Assembly (NCBI RefSeq): GCF_006152065.1
Contig: NZ_VDFW01000029.1
Coordinates: forward strand, 1 to 64,000
DNA: 64,000 nucleotides
Source: Amycolatopsis alkalitolerans
GTDB lineage: Bacteria > Actinomycetota > Actinomycetes > Mycobacteriales > Pseudonocardiaceae
Reading direction: 5' to 3'
How positions within the stretch are numbered: the stretch's first letter is position 1; each line of letters opens with the position of its first letter. Positions 46,258 to 59,094 of this stretch are shown piece by piece. The translations under genes were made by a program, and so were the position numbers. The notes below the pieces were generated by a model. The model was not told where the DNA came from. It saw nothing but the letters and a program-made list of their open reading frames with translations, and did not search any database.

Positions 46258-47417
46258 TGACTCCGATCGCCACAGCCGGTCTCCCCATCCGGGAGTACAT
46301 CCTCGTCGGGCTCATCTCGGCGACGCTGACCTTCCTGCTCACCGGTCTCGTCCGGCGCTTCGCGGTCCGCGCCGGCGCCATCGCCAACCCCCGCGCGCGC
46401 GACGTGCACGTCGTCCCGATCCCGCGGATGGGCGGTCTCGCGATGTACTTCGGCGTGGCCGGCGGGATGGCGATGGCGCACCAGTTGCCCGTGCTGCGCC
46501 GTGCCTTCGAGTACTCGCTCGACCCGGTCGGCGTGCTCATCGGCGGCGGCGTGATCGTGCTGATCGGCGCGATCGACGACCGGTTCGAGATCGACGCCTG
46601 GACCAAACTCGCCGGGCAGGTGCTGAGCGCGGGCATCCTGGTGATCTTCGGCGTGCAGTGGAACGTGTTCTGGGTGCCGTGGGGCGGCAACGGCGCCTCG
46701 CTGGGCCAGGTGGTCACCCTCGACAGCAACCAGGGCAGCCTGCTCATGGTCGGGCTGGTGGTCATGCTGGTGAACGCGATGAACTTCGTCGACGGCCTCG
46801 ACGGGCTCGCCGCCGGTCTCGGGTTCATCGCCGCGACGGCCACCTGCGCGTTCTCGCTCGGCCTGCTCGATTCCGCGGGGGGCGACGTCGGCACGTACCC
46901 GCCGGCGCTGATCGCCGCGACGCTCGCGGGCGCGTGCCTCGGTTTCCTGCCGCACAACTTCCAGCCCGCGAAGATCTTCATGGGCGACTCCGGCTCGATG
47001 ATGATCGGCCTGATGCTCGCCGGTGCCACCACCTCGGCGTCCGGCAAGATCAACTACACCCGGTTCGGCGGTTCGGACGCGCTCGCGCTGCTCTCCCCGC
47101 TGCTGGTGATGATCGCCGTGCTCTTCCTCCCCGTGCTCGACCTGCTGATGGCCGTCATCCGGCGCACGCGGCGCGGGGAAAGCCCGTTCGCGGCGGACAA
47201 GATGCACCTGCACCACCGCCTGCTCGAGATCGGCCATTCGCAGCGCCGCGCCGTGCTGCTCATCTACCTGTGGGCCGGGCTGCTCGGGTTCGGCGCCGTC
47301 TCGCTGACGTTGTTCGACACCACGGCGGTATTGTGGATCGGCGGCATCGGGCTGCTGTTCGCGACCGTGGTCTCGCTGATCCCGCGCCTGCGAAAGCCGC
47401 CCAATGGTGTCCTTTGA
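46257..47417 (+). CDS. wecA: Undecaprenyl/decaprenyl-phosphate GlcNAc-1-phosphate transferase (WecA/Rfe type)
   Basis: The enzyme attaches GlcNAc-1-phosphate to the polyprenyl carrier, the first step of arabinogalactan linker synthesis in mycolata and of other wall polymers. The 386-residue membrane protein has about ten helices and the family's Asp motifs: LIGAIDDRFEIDAWTKL, NAMNFVDGLDGLAAGLG and KIFMGDSGSMMIGLML, then the loop DKMHLHHRLLEIGHSQ. Its ATG shares a base with the preceding stop. Position upstream of atp genes is conserved in actinobacteria. Confidence 0.93.
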   Translation: MTPIATAGLPIREYILVGLISATLTFLLTGLVRRFAVRAGAIANPRARDVHVVPIPRMGGLAMYFGVAGGMAMAHQLPVLRRAFEYSLDPVGVLIGGGVIVLIGAIDDRFEIDAWTKLAGQVLSAGILVIFGVQWNVFWVPWGGNGASLGQVVTLDSNQGSLLMVGLVVMLVNAMNFVDGLDGLAAGLGFIAATATCAFSLGLLDSAGGDVGTYPPALIAATLAGACLGFLPHNFQPAKIFMGDSGSMMIGLMLAGATTSASGKINYTRFGGSDALALLSPLLVMIAVLFLPVLDLLMAVIRRTRRGESPFAADKMHLHHRLLEIGHSQRRAVLLIYLWAGLLGFGAVSLTLFDTTAVLWIGGIGLLFATVVSLIPRLRKPPNGVL

Positions 47418-47813
47418 AGTACCTCAAACAGGCTTAGGAGTACGCCTGTACGGCATGTCTGCGGTGGCTGGTATCGTCCACTCCGTGAGCGGGTATCACC
47501 GCTCCGAGGCGAGTCTCCGACCAGCAGCGTGGCGATCGTGACCGATCGTCGTTCGCGCTTCCGGTGGGCACCCGCTTGTTATTGCCCGAAACATGTCAGG
47601 TACGTTAAGTCCAGATCGTGACGATTCACCCGCCGGAGTGAGTTCCGGCGGGAGAACCGGAAGGAGCCCCAGGTTGGGCGCGCTGGTAGTCGCCGCGGGA
47701 TCGCCGTTCGATCCCCTCCTGGCGCCGGTGTCGGTGTCCGGCCGACTGCTCGCCGGAACCCGTTTCCGCCGTGGCTGCCGTCGGGTCGGTAACGAACAGC
47801 ACGGTAGGCACAT
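47418..47813 (+). promoter_or_regulatory. Promoter and leader region of the ATP synthase operon
   Basis: No gene is visible in these 396 bases. A possible promoter (TTGTTA at 47576-47581, TACGTT at 47601-47606, spacing 19) would give a leader of about 200 nt. Within it CCCGCCGGA (47629-47637) and TCCGGCGGG (47644-47652) form a perfect 9-bp hairpin with a 6-base loop. A small purine-rich run (GGAAGGAG) follows at about 47660. The role of the hairpin is unknown. Confidence 0.45.
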
Positions 47814-48014
47814 ATGGCAGGGAAGCAGCCGAGTCCGGCTGAACTCATCGGTCTGGGGTCCTCGATCGTCGTCATGGTCGTCGGGTTCACGGTACTCGGC
47901 TGGTACATCGACGGGCGCGCGCACACTTCGCCCGCGTTCGTCTTCACCGGCTTGGCGGTCGGCATCGTGACAGCCATCGTGTTCGCCTACACCCAGTTCC
48001 GGAAGTTCCTGTAA
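47814..48014 (+). CDS. Small AtpZ-like membrane protein of the ATP synthase operon
   Basis: The 66-residue product has two membrane helices (LGSSIVVMVVGFTVLGWYID and FVFTGLAVGIVTAIVFAYTQF). Its position and pattern match the AtpZ/ATPase_gene1 family found before atpI, proposed to help assembly or magnesium uptake. The family assignment rests on size, topology and context rather than on motifs. Confidence 0.7.
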   Translation: MAGKQPSPAELIGLGSSIVVMVVGFTVLGWYIDGRAHTSPAFVFTGLAVGIVTAIVFAYTQFRKFL

Positions 48015-48032
48015 GAGATCGAGGGTTCAGCC

Positions 48033-48440
48033 GTGTCAGCGACCGACGCAGTGTCAACCATTCCCGCGGGGAAGATGGTCAGCCTTCGCCGCCCCCTTCT
48101 GATGGCAGCGGCCATCGGCGCACTCGGCCTGCTCGCGACCGGTCTTCTCGGACACATCCTGATGGGCGTGTTCGGCTGCGCCGGGCTTGCGCTGGGCCTG
48201 CTCAACACCCGGCTGGTCCAGCGGTCGGTCTCCCGCGCGACCATCACGGAGAACCCGAGCAAGCGGGCACTGGCCTTCAACGCGGTCGGCCGGCTCGCCA
48301 TCATCACGGTGATCGCATTCGGGCTCGCGCTGCTCGTGCGTCCTGACGGTTTCGGTGTGTTCGCGGGCCTCGCCGTGTTCCAGTTCATCATCACCGCCAG
48401 CACGGCTGGGACGGTAGTGAAGGAGCTTCGCCAGCAATGA
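48033..48440 (+). CDS. atpI: ATP synthase protein I-like membrane protein
   Basis: The 135-residue product starts at GTG 48033 and has four hydrophobic segments, as in AtpI, which helps assemble the c-ring. It contains [14 protein letters not shown] between helices 2 and 3. It overlaps the atpB ATG by 4 bp. AtpI proteins diverge greatly, so the call is mainly from topology and place. Confidence 0.75.
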   Translation: MSATDAVSTIPAGKMVSLRRPLLMAAAIGALGLLATGLLGHILMGVFGCAGLALGLLNTRLVQRSVSRATITENPSKRALAFNAVGRLAIITVIAFGLALLVRPDGFGVFAGLAVFQFIITASTAGTVVKELRQQ

Positions 48441-49165
48441 CCCAAGTTCTCGCCGCTGAGGTCGAGGTCGGCCACCACTCGACGTTCGAGTTGTTCGGCA
48501 TGACCTTCAACAGCGACACCATCCTGGCCACCGTGATCGCCGCGGCGATCGTGATCGTGCTCGCGTTCGTCCTGCGCGCCAAGGTCACCTCGGGCGTGCC
48601 GAGCGGGATCCAGCTCGCCTGGGAGAGCGTGACCACGTGGATCCGGGGTCAGGTGGAGAGCAGCATCGGCGTCCGGGTCGCGCCCTTCGTGGTTCCGCTT
48701 GCCGTCACGCTGTTCGTGTTCATCCTGGTCTCCAACTGGCTTTCCGTCCTGCCCGCGCAGACCACCAGCGCCGATTTCATCCCGCCGCCCGCCTCGGACA
48801 CCAACTTCACGTTCGCACTGGCCCTGACCGTGTTCGTCTGGTACCACGCGGCCGGGATGCGGCGCCGTGGCGCGGGCAAGCACGCCGCGCAGCTGGTGAA
48901 GGGACATGTCGCGTTCCTCGCGCCGATCAACGTGATCGAGGAGATCGCGAAGCCGATCTCCCTCTCGCTCCGGCTTTTCGGCAACGTGTTCGCCGGCACC
49001 ATCCTGGTCTCGCTGATCGCGATGTTCCCCGCGTACATCCTCTGGGCGCCGAACCTGATCTGGAAATCCTTCGACCTGTTCGTCGGGTTCATCCAGGCGT
49101 TCATCTTCGCGCTGCTCACCGTCCTGTACTTCGGCCAGGCGATGGAGACGCATGAGGAACATTGA
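48437..49165 (+). CDS. atpB: ATP synthase subunit a
   Basis: Subunit a forms the proton half-channels of F0. The 242-residue membrane protein carries the essential Arg in [19 protein letters not shown] and the final helix [22 protein letters not shown]. It follows atpI with overlap and precedes atpE. Confidence 0.96.
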   Translation: MTQVLAAEVEVGHHSTFELFGMTFNSDTILATVIAAAIVIVLAFVLRAKVTSGVPSGIQLAWESVTTWIRGQVESSIGVRVAPFVVPLAVTLFVFILVSNWLSVLPAQTTSADFIPPPASDTNFTFALALTVFVWYHAAGMRRRGAGKHAAQLVKGHVAFLAPINVIEEIAKPISLSLRLFGNVFAGTILVSLIAMFPAYILWAPNLIWKSFDLFVGFIQAFIFALLTVLYFGQAMETHEEH

Positions 49166-49212
49166 TCTTTGACCAGTTGTCTCCAGCGCCGCGCAGCGGC
49201 GCATGCACATAG

Positions 49213-49500
<288 letters not shown>

Positions 49501-49502
49501 GT

Positions 49503-50033
49503 ATGTCGGGCGAGGTTCTTGCTGCGGGGAACAACTTCCTGATCCCCAACGGCACCTTCTTCGTCGAGCTGATCATCTTCGGCATCGTCCTGCTGGTCAT
49601 CTGGCGGTGGGTGCTGCCGCCGATCCAGAAGGCGATGAAGGAACGGCACGACATGCTCCAGCGGCAGCTGGACGAGAACCATCAGGCCGCGGAGAAGTTC
49701 GAAGCCGCCAAGGCGCAGTACGCCGAGGAACTCGCGGCGGCGCGGGCCGAGTCGAGCCGGATCCGCGACGAGGCGCGGGCCGAGGGGCAGGCCATCATCG
49801 ACGAGTACCGGGGCCAGGCGCAGAGCGAGATCTCCGCCGTGCTCCGGCGCGGTGAGGACGAACTGGCCGCGCAGCGTGCGCGTGTCCTGGCCGACCTGCG
49901 TGCCGAGATCCCCACGTTGTCGAGGACGCTCGCGAGCCGGGTGGTCGGGCACGAAATCGGCGCCGGGCACCAGGAGACGGTCGAGGCGTTCCTGGCCGAG
50001 CAGGGGTCCGGCGAGTCCGGAAAGGGAGAATGA
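49503..50033 (+). CDS. atpF: ATP synthase subunit b
   Basis: The 176-residue product has one membrane helix ([23 protein letters not shown]), then a long charged coiled coil that forms the peripheral stalk. It begins two bases after atpE. A second b-type gene follows with a 4-bp overlap. Confidence 0.94.
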   Translation: MSGEVLAAGNNFLIPNGTFFVELIIFGIVLLVIWRWVLPPIQKAMKERHDMLQRQLDENHQAAEKFEAAKAQYAEELAAARAESSRIRDEARAEGQAIIDEYRGQAQSEISAVLRRGEDELAAQRARVLADLRAEIPTLSRTLASRVVGHEIGAGHQETVEAFLAEQGSGESGKGE

Positions 50034-50563
50034 TGGACGCCGCGAGGTATGTCGGCACGCTGGTCGCGTTCGCCCTCATCGTCGGGCTGATCTGGTGGAA
50101 GATCGTGCCGCCGGTCCGCAAGATGATGCGGGCCCGGCAGGAGACGATCCGGCAGCAGATCGAAGAGTCCAAGCGTGCGGATGAGCGGCTCGCGGAGGCG
50201 GAGCGCAAGTACGCCGGCGCGGTCGCCGAGGCGAAGACCGAGGCGGCCGTGATCCGGGATCAGGCGCGTGCCGACGCGCTCCGGATCGTGGACGAGATGA
50301 AGGCGCGTGCGCAGCAAGAGGTCGAGCGCATCAAGCAGCGTGGCGAGGAGCACCTCGCGCAGCAGCACCAGCAGATCATCCGTGAGCTGCGGGCCGAGAT
50401 CGGGCAGGCGGCGGCCGAGCTCGCCGGCCGGATCGTGCGCGAGCACCTCGCGCAGGCGGGTAACCGGACCGCGACGGTGGACCGGTTCCTCGACGAGCTC
50501 GATGAGACCTCCGCCCGGACGGACGAAGCGGTCCCGGCCGGAGCGGGTGAAGGGGCGTCATGA
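50030..50563 (+). CDS. Second b-type (b') subunit of ATP synthase
   Basis: The 177-residue product again has one N-terminal helix ([23 protein letters not shown]) and a long charged coiled coil, so it is a second peripheral-stalk subunit. It overlaps both atpF and atpH by 4 bp. In Mycobacterium a b-like segment is fused to delta in one AtpH of about 446 residues; this gene plus the following delta (177 + 273) corresponds to that fusion in separate form. Confidence 0.88.
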   Translation: MMDAARYVGTLVAFALIVGLIWWKIVPPVRKMMRARQETIRQQIEESKRADERLAEAERKYAGAVAEAKTEAAVIRDQARADALRIVDEMKARAQQEVERIKQRGEEHLAQQHQQIIRELRAEIGQAAAELAGRIVREHLAQAGNRTATVDRFLDELDETSARTDEAVPAGAGEGAS

Positions 50564-51381
50564 TGCAGGCGAGCAGCAGGGAGTCGCTGGCGATCGTCCG
50601 CGAGCGGCTCGACGAGCTGACCGCGGACGTGAGTGTCGAAGCCCTGCGGCAGCTCGGGAGCGAGCTGTCCGCGGTCGTCGAACTGCTGGCCAGGGAACGG
50701 GTGCTTCTGCGGCATCTGGCCGATCCGTCGGCCGGTGAGCAGGCCAGGGCCGGCCTGGTCGGCCGGGTCTTCGACGGCAAGGTCGGCGCCACCGCCGTGC
50801 GGGTGCTGCGCGAGGTCGCCGGCCAGCGCTGGTCCCGCCCGCGTGACCTGGTCGACGCGGTGGAGCTGCTGGGGCGGCAGGCCGTGCTGACCGCGACGGA
50901 ACGGGAGAACACCCTCGACGAGACCGAGGACGAGCTGTTCCGGTTCGGGCGCGTGCTCGGTTCGGAGAACGCGCTGCGGTCGCTGCTGTCGGATGCGACG
51001 GTGCCGGCGGAGCGGCGGCTGACGCTGCTGCACGGCGTGCTGGACCGCAAGGTCGGCCGGGACACCATGGACCTGCTGGAGCAGGCCGTGCGGGCACCCC
51101 GCGGCCAGACCCTGGACGTGCTGATCACGCAACTGGCCGACCTGGCTGCGCAACGCCGCCAGCGGACCGTCGCGTTCGTGACCGCGTCCGCGCCGCTGAC
51201 CTCCGCGCAGGAGGAACGGCTCGCGCAGGTCCTCTCGCGCATCTACGCCAGGACGATATCGGTGCAGGTCGACGTCGACCCGGAGGTGCTCGGCGGGCTC
51301 GTGGTGCGCGTCGGCGACGAGGTGATCGACGGCAGTGTGGCGAGCCGGCTGGCCTACGCGAGCCGCGGTTTGCCGTCATGA
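50560..51381 (+). CDS. atpH: ATP synthase subunit delta (long actinobacterial form)
   Basis: Delta joins the peripheral stalk to the top of F1. The 273-residue product is longer than the roughly 180 residues of E. coli delta. The extra lies in the N-terminal two-thirds, while the C-terminal domain ([30 protein letters not shown]) is the family signature. It overlaps the b' gene. Confidence 0.93.
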   Translation: MMQASSRESLAIVRERLDELTADVSVEALRQLGSELSAVVELLARERVLLRHLADPSAGEQARAGLVGRVFDGKVGATAVRVLREVAGQRWSRPRDLVDAVELLGRQAVLTATERENTLDETEDELFRFGRVLGSENALRSLLSDATVPAERRLTLLHGVLDRKVGRDTMDLLEQAVRAPRGQTLDVLITQLADLAAQRRQRTVAFVTASAPLTSAQEERLAQVLSRIYARTISVQVDVDPEVLGGLVVRVGDEVIDGSVASRLAYASRGLPS

Positions 51382-51432
51382 GGCACCTACCCCACCAAGA
51401 TTTGACCCACTGAGAGCAGGGACGGCAAGACC

Positions 51433-53079
51433 ATGACGGAGCTGACGATCTCCTCGGACGAGATCCGGAGCGCGATCGAGAACTACGTCTCGACCTTCTC
51501 CGCCGAGACTTCGCGCGAAGAGGTCGGGACCGTCGTCGAGACCTACGACGGCATCGCGATCGTCGAAGGACTGCCCTCGACGATGACCCAGGAACTGCTG
51601 GAGTTCCCCGGTGGCGTGCTCGGCGTCGCCCAGAACCTGGACGAGCGCGAGATCGGCGCCGTCATCCTCGGTGACTACGAGGGCATCGAGGAGGGCCAGG
51701 AGGTCAAGCGCACCGGCCGGGTGCTGTCGGTCCCGGTGGGCGACGCCTTCCTCGGCCGCGTGATCGACCCGCTGGGCGCGCCGATCGACGGGCTCGGTGA
51801 CATCCCCGCCGAGGGCCAGCGCGTGCTCGAGCTGCAGGCCCCGTCGGTCATGCAGCGCCAGCCGGTGTCGGAGCCGCTGCAGACCGGGATCAAGGCGATC
51901 GACTCGCAGACCCCGATCGGCCGCGGCCAGCGGCAGCTGATCATCGGTGACCGCAAGACCGGCAAGACCGCGGTCTGCGTGGACACGATCCTGAACCAGA
52001 AGGCCAACTGGGAATCCGGCGACCCGGCGAAGCAGGTTCGCTGCATCTACGTCGCGATCGGCCAGAAGGGCTCCACGATCGCCTCGGTGCGCAAATCGCT
52101 GGAGGACGCCGGCGCGATGTCGTACACCACGATCGTCGCCGCCCCGGCCTCCGACTCGGCCGGCTTCAAGTGGCTCGCGCCCTACGCCGGTTCCGCGCTC
52201 GGCCAGCACTGGATGTACCAGGGCAAGCACGTGCTGATCGTGTTCGACGACCTGTCCAAGCAGGCCGAGGCCTACCGCGCGATCTCGCTGCTGCTGCGCC
52301 GCCCGCCGGGCCGCGAGGCGTACCCCGGTGACGTCTTCTACCTGCACTCGCGGCTGCTGGAGCGGTGCGCGAAGCTGTCGGAAGACATGGGCGCCGGCTC
52401 GATGACGGGGCTGCCGGTCATCGAGACGAAGGCCAACGACGTGTCGGCCTACATCCCGACCAACGTCATCTCGATCACCGACGGCCAGTGCTTCTTCGAG
52501 ACCGACCTGTTCAACCAGGGTGTCCGCCCGGCCATGAACGTCGGCATCTCGGTGTCCCGCGTCGGCGGTGACGCCCAGATCAAGGCGATGAAGAACGTCG
52601 CCGGCTCGCTGCGGCTGGACCTGTCGCAGTACCGCGAGCTGGAAGCGTTCGCGGCCTTCGCGTCGGATCTGGACGCGACGTCGAAGGCGCAGCTGGACCG
52701 CGGTGCGCGGCTGGTGGAGCTGCTCAAGCAGCCGCAGTACACGCCGTACCCGGTCGAGGAGCAGGTGGTGTCGATCTACCTCGGCACCAAGGGCCACCTC
52801 GACACGGTGCCGATCGAGGACATCGGCCGGTTCGAGTCGGAGTTCCTCGACCACGTCCGGCACAACCATGCGGGCGTCCTGGCTGAGATCCGGGACACCA
52901 GCAAGTTCTCGGACGAGACCGAGCAGCGGGTCACCGACGCGGTGAACGAGTTCAAGAAGAGCTTCACCCCGACCGGTGGCGGCTCGGTCGTCAACGAGGC
53001 TCCGGCGGCGCCGATGGACGAGTCCGAAGAGCAGCGTGAGTCGGTCAAGGTGAGCCGCCCCGCACCGACCAAGAAGTGA
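51433..53079 (+). CDS. atpA: ATP synthase subunit alpha
   Basis: The non-catalytic nucleotide-binding subunit of F1. The 548-residue product contains the P-loop [11 protein letters not shown], the adjacent RQLIIGDR segment, the family signature [14 protein letters not shown] and a mobile, charged C-terminus. The ATG lies downstream of GAGCAGGGACGG. Confidence 0.97.
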   Translation: MTELTISSDEIRSAIENYVSTFSAETSREEVGTVVETYDGIAIVEGLPSTMTQELLEFPGGVLGVAQNLDEREIGAVILGDYEGIEEGQEVKRTGRVLSVPVGDAFLGRVIDPLGAPIDGLGDIPAEGQRVLELQAPSVMQRQPVSEPLQTGIKAIDSQTPIGRGQRQLIIGDRKTGKTAVCVDTILNQKANWESGDPAKQVRCIYVAIGQKGSTIASVRKSLEDAGAMSYTTIVAAPASDSAGFKWLAPYAGSALGQHWMYQGKHVLIVFDDLSKQAEAYRAISLLLRRPPGREAYPGDVFYLHSRLLERCAKLSEDMGAGSMTGLPVIETKANDVSAYIPTNVISITDGQCFFETDLFNQGVRPAMNVGISVSRVGGDAQIKAMKNVAGSLRLDLSQYRELEAFAAFASDLDATSKAQLDRGARLVELLKQPQYTPYPVEEQVVSIYLGTKGHLDTVPIEDIGRFESEFLDHVRHNHAGVLAEIRDTSKFSDETEQRVTDAVNEFKKSFTPTGGGSVVNEAPAAPMDESEEQRESVKVSRPAPTKK

Positions 53080-53093
53080 TCGGATAGCCGAGG

Positions 53094-55488
<2,395 letters not shown>

Positions 55489-55493
55489 CCCGG

Positions 55494-55545
55494 AGCGTCC
55501 CCGGCGGGGCCGTGATCCGGACCGGGTCGCGGCCCCGCCGGACGC
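55494..55545 (+). repeat. GC-rich inverted repeat between atpD and atpC
   Basis: CGGCGGGGCCG (55502-55512) pairs with CGGCCCCGCCG (55530-55540), with further pairing of AGCGTC outside. It starts just after the atpD stop and could slow transcription into atpC, lowering epsilon relative to beta. Confidence 0.6.
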
Positions 55546-55581
55546 TTCGACACACCGCGCGAACTAGACAAGGAGCTGACT

Positions 55582-55950
55582 GTGGCCGCTGAGATGTCCG
55601 TCCGGCTGGTGGCGGTGGAGCGGGAGGTGTGGTCCGGCCAGGCCACGTATGTCTTCGCGCGCACGAAGGTCGGTGAGATCGGTGTCCTCGCGCACCACGT
55701 GCCGCTGCTCGCGGAACTGGTGCAGGGCGAGATGGTGCGCATCGACTCGACCACGGGTGAGGAGATCTTCGCCGCCGTCGACGGGGGTTTCCTCTCCGTC
55801 AGCGAAGACGGCGTGAGCATCCTCGCGGAGTCGGCCGAACTGCGCGACGAGATCGACGTGGAGCAGGCCAGGGTCGACATCACCTCCGATGACGAGGCGA
55901 CCCGGCTGCGTGGTCGCGCGCGGCTGCGGGCGGCCGGTCACGAAGCCTGA
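55582..55950 (+). CDS. atpC: ATP synthase subunit epsilon
   Basis: The 122-residue product (GTG 55582) has the N-terminal beta-sandwich ([43 protein letters not shown]) and a shortened C-terminal region. The C-terminal helical hairpin is reduced, as in mycobacteria. It ends the operon. Confidence 0.95.
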   Translation: MAAEMSVRLVAVEREVWSGQATYVFARTKVGEIGVLAHHVPLLAELVQGEMVRIDSTTGEEIFAAVDGGFLSVSEDGVSILAESAELRDEIDVEQARVDITSDDEATRLRGRARLRAAGHEA

Positions 55951-56068
55951 CCGTGCCACTATTAGACTGTCCTGAAAACCGCCGTTCTCGAAGGAGGCCG
56001 ACGTGGCCCGGTGCCCGTTAGGACTTGCCACGTCCGGTCTACGCCGCTAGGCGCGGGGCGACGAGCAG

Positions 56069-56512
56069 GTGACGGCCGTGGATGTCGCTGTGATCCTCCT
56101 GGTGGTCCTGCTCGGCCTGATCGTGGTCGCCGCGTGGTACGCGCTGCGCTGGGTCGGGATGCGGCGCGGCGGTGGAGTCAGCGTCGCCCTGCGGTGGAAT
56201 CCCGACAACGCTCGTGCCGGCTGGCATCTGGGCATCGGCCGGTATGAGGGCGAGATGTTCGCCTGGTACCGGGTGTGGAGCCTGCGCACCGGACCGGACC
56301 GGGTGTTCGACCGGAACGCGCTGGTTATCGCGGACCGCCGCGATCCGGCCGGCACGGAGGCGTATGCCGTCCCGCCGGACGCGTCGGTGCTCCGGTGCGT
56401 CTCGCCGGACGGCACCCCGATCGAGATCTCGATGGGCCCCGGTGCTCTCACCGGTTTCCTGTCCTGGCTGGAATCGGCACCGCCCGGCCGCGGTATCCGC
56501 CGGGCCGGCTAA
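56069..56512 (+). CDS. DUF2550 family membrane-anchored protein
   Basis: The 147-residue product (GTG 56069) has one N-terminal helix (VAVILLVVLLGLIVVAAWYAL) and a soluble part with WHLGIGRYEGEMFAWYRVWSL and a late MGPGALTGFLSWLESAPPG. This DUF2550 protein sits right after the atp operon in many actinobacteria. Its function is unknown. Confidence 0.85.
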   Translation: MTAVDVAVILLVVLLGLIVVAAWYALRWVGMRRGGGVSVALRWNPDNARAGWHLGIGRYEGEMFAWYRVWSLRTGPDRVFDRNALVIADRRDPAGTEAYAVPPDASVLRCVSPDGTPIEISMGPGALTGFLSWLESAPPGRGIRRAG

Positions 56513-56601
56513 TTGCCAATCCGACCTGAAGTAGGCAGACAGGTCAACCGGCGGCCGACCTACGGTTAGCCGCTAGCCGTGGCTGCCGGTCGGATTGGCA
56601 A
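56513..56601. repeat. 89-bp element with 14-bp perfect terminal inverted repeats
   Basis: TTGCCAATCCGACC (56513-56526) and GGTCGGATTGGCAA (56588-56601) are perfect complements. The 61 bases between can fold further (for example CGGTTAGC with GCTAGCCG). It begins immediately after the DUF2550 stop. It may be a terminator, a structured RNA or a miniature mobile element; there is no clear target duplication. Confidence 0.75.
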
Positions 56602-56695
56602 CGGTCAGCACTGTACGTCGCGGGTAATCGCGGCCGGTCGCGATCGGGCCTAACGTCCTTGGTGTCAGCGAAAATCCGAGCCGGGGACGGTCGAG

Positions 56696-56992
56696 ATGAA
56701 CAGACTTCTTCGCTGGGTGCTACGGCTCGATCAGGCCGGTTCGGCGGCGTTCATCGTGGTGGCGCTGGCCGCCGTGCCCGCCCTGGTTCTCGTGGGCCCG
56801 ACGCCGGTGGTGCTGTGGGTGCTCGGCGTCGGCGTGATCCTCTACGCCGCGGCGCTGGCGGCGCTGGGCGTGCTCATGGCGTGGGGCCTGAGCCGGTCCG
56901 CGATCCGGGGCCAGACCGTCTCGTCGCGGCTGTGGAAGTCGATCCTCCTGTTCTCCGACGACGGGCACGTAGAGTGGCGCCGCCGCACCTGA
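56696..56992 (+). CDS. Small membrane protein of unknown function
   Basis: The 98-residue product has three hydrophobic segments (about residues 16-33, 36-53 and 54-66) between a basic start (MNRLLRWVLRLDQ) and a C-terminus SDDGHVEWRRRT. A purine-rich GAGCCGGGGA lies upstream of the ATG. It converges on the PduO gene. I recognise no family. Confidence 0.65.
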   Translation: MNRLLRWVLRLDQAGSAAFIVVALAAVPALVLVGPTPVVLWVLGVGVILYAAALAALGVLMAWGLSRSAIRGQTVSSRLWKSILLFSDDGHVEWRRRT

Positions 56993-56996
56993 CCCC

Positions 56997-57569
56997 TCAG
57001 GACTCGCCGCCGGGCTGCCAGAGGACGTCGCCGCCCGGGTTGGCGACGCGGGCCAGGATGAACAGCAGATCCGACAGCCGGTTCAGGTACTTCACCGCGA
57101 GAGCGTTCGTCTGCTCGCCTTCGGCCTCGACGAGGGCCCACCCGCTGCGCTCGGCCCGCCGCGCCACCGTGCGCGCCTGGTGCAGGAAGGCCGCGCCGGG
57201 GGTGCCGCCGGGCAGGATGAACGAGGTCAGCTTCGGTACCCGCTCGTTGAACGTGTCGCACCAGCCTTCCAGGCGGGTGACGTACGCCTCGGTGATGCGC
57301 AGCGGGGGATAGGGAGGGTTCTCCACGACCGGAGCGCACAGATCCGCGCCGACGTCGAACAGGTCGTTCTGCACGCGCCGCAGGACTTCCGCGACCTCGT
57401 CGCTCACACCGCCCAGCGCGAGCGCCAGGCCGATGACGGAGTTCGTCTCGTCGACGTCGGCGTACGCGCCCAGCCGCGGTGAGGTCTTGGGGACGCGCGA
57501 GCCGTCGCCGAGCGCTGTCGTGCCGTTGTCGCCGACCTTCGTGTAAACGCGATTGATCCGTACGGGCAT
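56997..57569 (-). CDS. Cob(I)alamin adenosyltransferase, PduO type
   Basis: This enzyme makes adenosylcobalamin from cob(I)alamin and ATP. The 190-residue product has the ATP motif YTKVGDNGTTALGDGSRVPK at the N-terminus, DVGADLC, RTVARRAERSGWALVE and VKYLNRLSDLLFILAR, all conserved in PduO. The coenzyme is needed by the B12-dependent mutase encoded about 4 kb away. Confidence 0.94.
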   Translation of the reverse strand: MPVRINRVYTKVGDNGTTALGDGSRVPKTSPRLGAYADVDETNSVIGLALALGGVSDEVAEVLRRVQNDLFDVGADLCAPVVENPPYPPLRITEAYVTRLEGWCDTFNERVPKLTSFILPGGTPGAAFLHQARTVARRAERSGWALVEAEGEQTNALAVKYLNRLSDLLFILARVANPGGDVLWQPGGES

Positions 57570-57579
57570 GGCTATGACT

Positions 57580-59094
57580 CTAGGACTGTTCGAAGAGGCG
57601 CATCGCGTCCGGAGCGTCGAAGTACACGTCGCCGGGAAACCGTGACCGCAGGTCGCGCACCAGGTTCCGGCCGCCGCGCCAGTCGCCGGGACGGACGGTG
57701 ATCAGGCCGCCGTGCCGGCCGGACAGGTGCAGGATCGGCAGCTGGCCGTCGGTGTGCTCGACGCCGACGCCCGCGATGTCGTCGAACCGGACGACCGCGA
57801 CCGGCACCGGACTCGAGCCGTAGTACGAGGTCAGCCCCTCCTCGCCGGCCACGATCCGGAATCCGCGGGGCGCCGTCGAACCGACCAGCGCGCGCTTGAG
57901 TTCCCGGCCCGCGACGGGTGCGAGCGGGCTGCCGGGCAGTTCCGGCAGGTCCGCGGGCAGCCGATCCTGTGGACCGCACAGCACGAGCGCCCCGGCCAGC
58001 TCGCGGGCGGCCTCCGCGACTGCTTCCGGCGCGAGTCCCGCGAGCGTCTGTCGCTGGTGTGCCGCCGCCGGGGCCCAGCCGGTCAGCTCGCACATCGCCT
58101 CGTCGAACACGCGGTATTCGGCGAACTCGCGTTCCGGCACCTGCTCCATGAGACTGTCGCGGTCCGCGGCGAGCTCCTCGCCGGTCGGCCCGCTTTCGGC
58201 CAGCGCGGCCAGTTCGAAGCGGATCGCGTCAAGCACGCGGCGCGCGTGCTTGTCCGGCACGTCGGTCCCGAACCCGAGGACCGCCTGCCGCTCGCCGACC
58301 ATCTGGTGGTCGAAGGCGATGTCGTAGACCAGACCTTCCAGGTGCCGCAGGCGATCGGTCAGGCGCGCGATCAGGATGCCGGCGGCACAAGCCATTCCGG
58401 CGGTCCAGTCGACGAGCGCGCAACCTACGACCCCGTTGGGCACCGTGGTGCGGGCGGGGGTGTTGAGCCGAAACGGGGTGACCTGTGGCGGCTGCCGTCG
58501 TGGCCCATCCGGCAGGAGCAGCCGCAGGTCGGCCGGAGGCGGTCCGGACAGCACGAGCGCCGCGTTGCCGCGATGGAACCACCGGGCGCGCCAGGCGCGC
58601 ACGTCCTCGGCGCCGGCATGGACCGTGGCGAGCTGGAGGTTGCCCGCGAGCCCGTAAGCCTGGTTGCCGAACCAGATCGACGCCGGGAGCCAGGTGGTCA
58701 CGCCGGGGCCTTCGCTCGTGCGCTCTTCGGCGACGAGGATGCCGCGTTCGAGTTCGAGCGGCCCGGTGTCGAGGTGGCGGAGGGAGCCGCAGGTCCGGCG
58801 AAGGTGGTCGGTGACGGTGTCGGGAGTGCTGGTGACGTCGAAGCTCGTGTGCAGCATCGAGGTCGTGGCGTTGTTCTCGTAGCGGCCGGTGCGCAACGGC
58901 CGCATCGCGAGATGCTCGACCAGGTGCGTGATGCCCGTTTCCAGGAACGTCTCGTGCGCGACGCCGACCCCGAAGATCAGGCTCGCGTTCAGCCGTCCGG
59001 GTTGGGTGTGCCAGAACACGGGAACGCCGTCCACCTCGGTCCGGTGTACCGCAGGTAGATCGGGTGCGGCGGAGCGAGCCACCATCTCGGGCAT
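57580..59094 (-). CDS. M16-family zinc metallopeptidase
   Basis: The 504-residue product carries the inverted zinc motif HLVEH at residues 57-61 and a downstream acidic stretch LELERGILVAEERTSEG, which supplies the distal Glu of the family. This places it in the insulinase/processing peptidase group, but the rest is diverged. It is transcribed just upstream of pduO with an 10-bp gap, divergently from murA. The substrate is unknown. Confidence 0.8.
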   Translation of the reverse strand: MPEMVARSAAPDLPAVHRTEVDGVPVFWHTQPGRLNASLIFGVGVAHETFLETGITHLVEHLAMRPLRTGRYENNATTSMLHTSFDVTSTPDTVTDHLRRTCGSLRHLDTGPLELERGILVAEERTSEGPGVTTWLPASIWFGNQAYGLAGNLQLATVHAGAEDVRAWRARWFHRGNAALVLSGPPPADLRLLLPDGPRRQPPQVTPFRLNTPARTTVPNGVVGCALVDWTAGMACAAGILIARLTDRLRHLEGLVYDIAFDHQMVGERQAVLGFGTDVPDKHARRVLDAIRFELAALAESGPTGEELAADRDSLMEQVPEREFAEYRVFDEAMCELTGWAPAAAHQRQTLAGLAPEAVAEAARELAGALVLCGPQDRLPADLPELPGSPLAPVAGRELKRALVGSTAPRGFRIVAGEEGLTSYYGSSPVPVAVVRFDDIAGVGVEHTDGQLPILHLSGRHGGLITVRPGDWRGGRNLVRDLRSRFPGDVYFDAPDAMRLFEQS

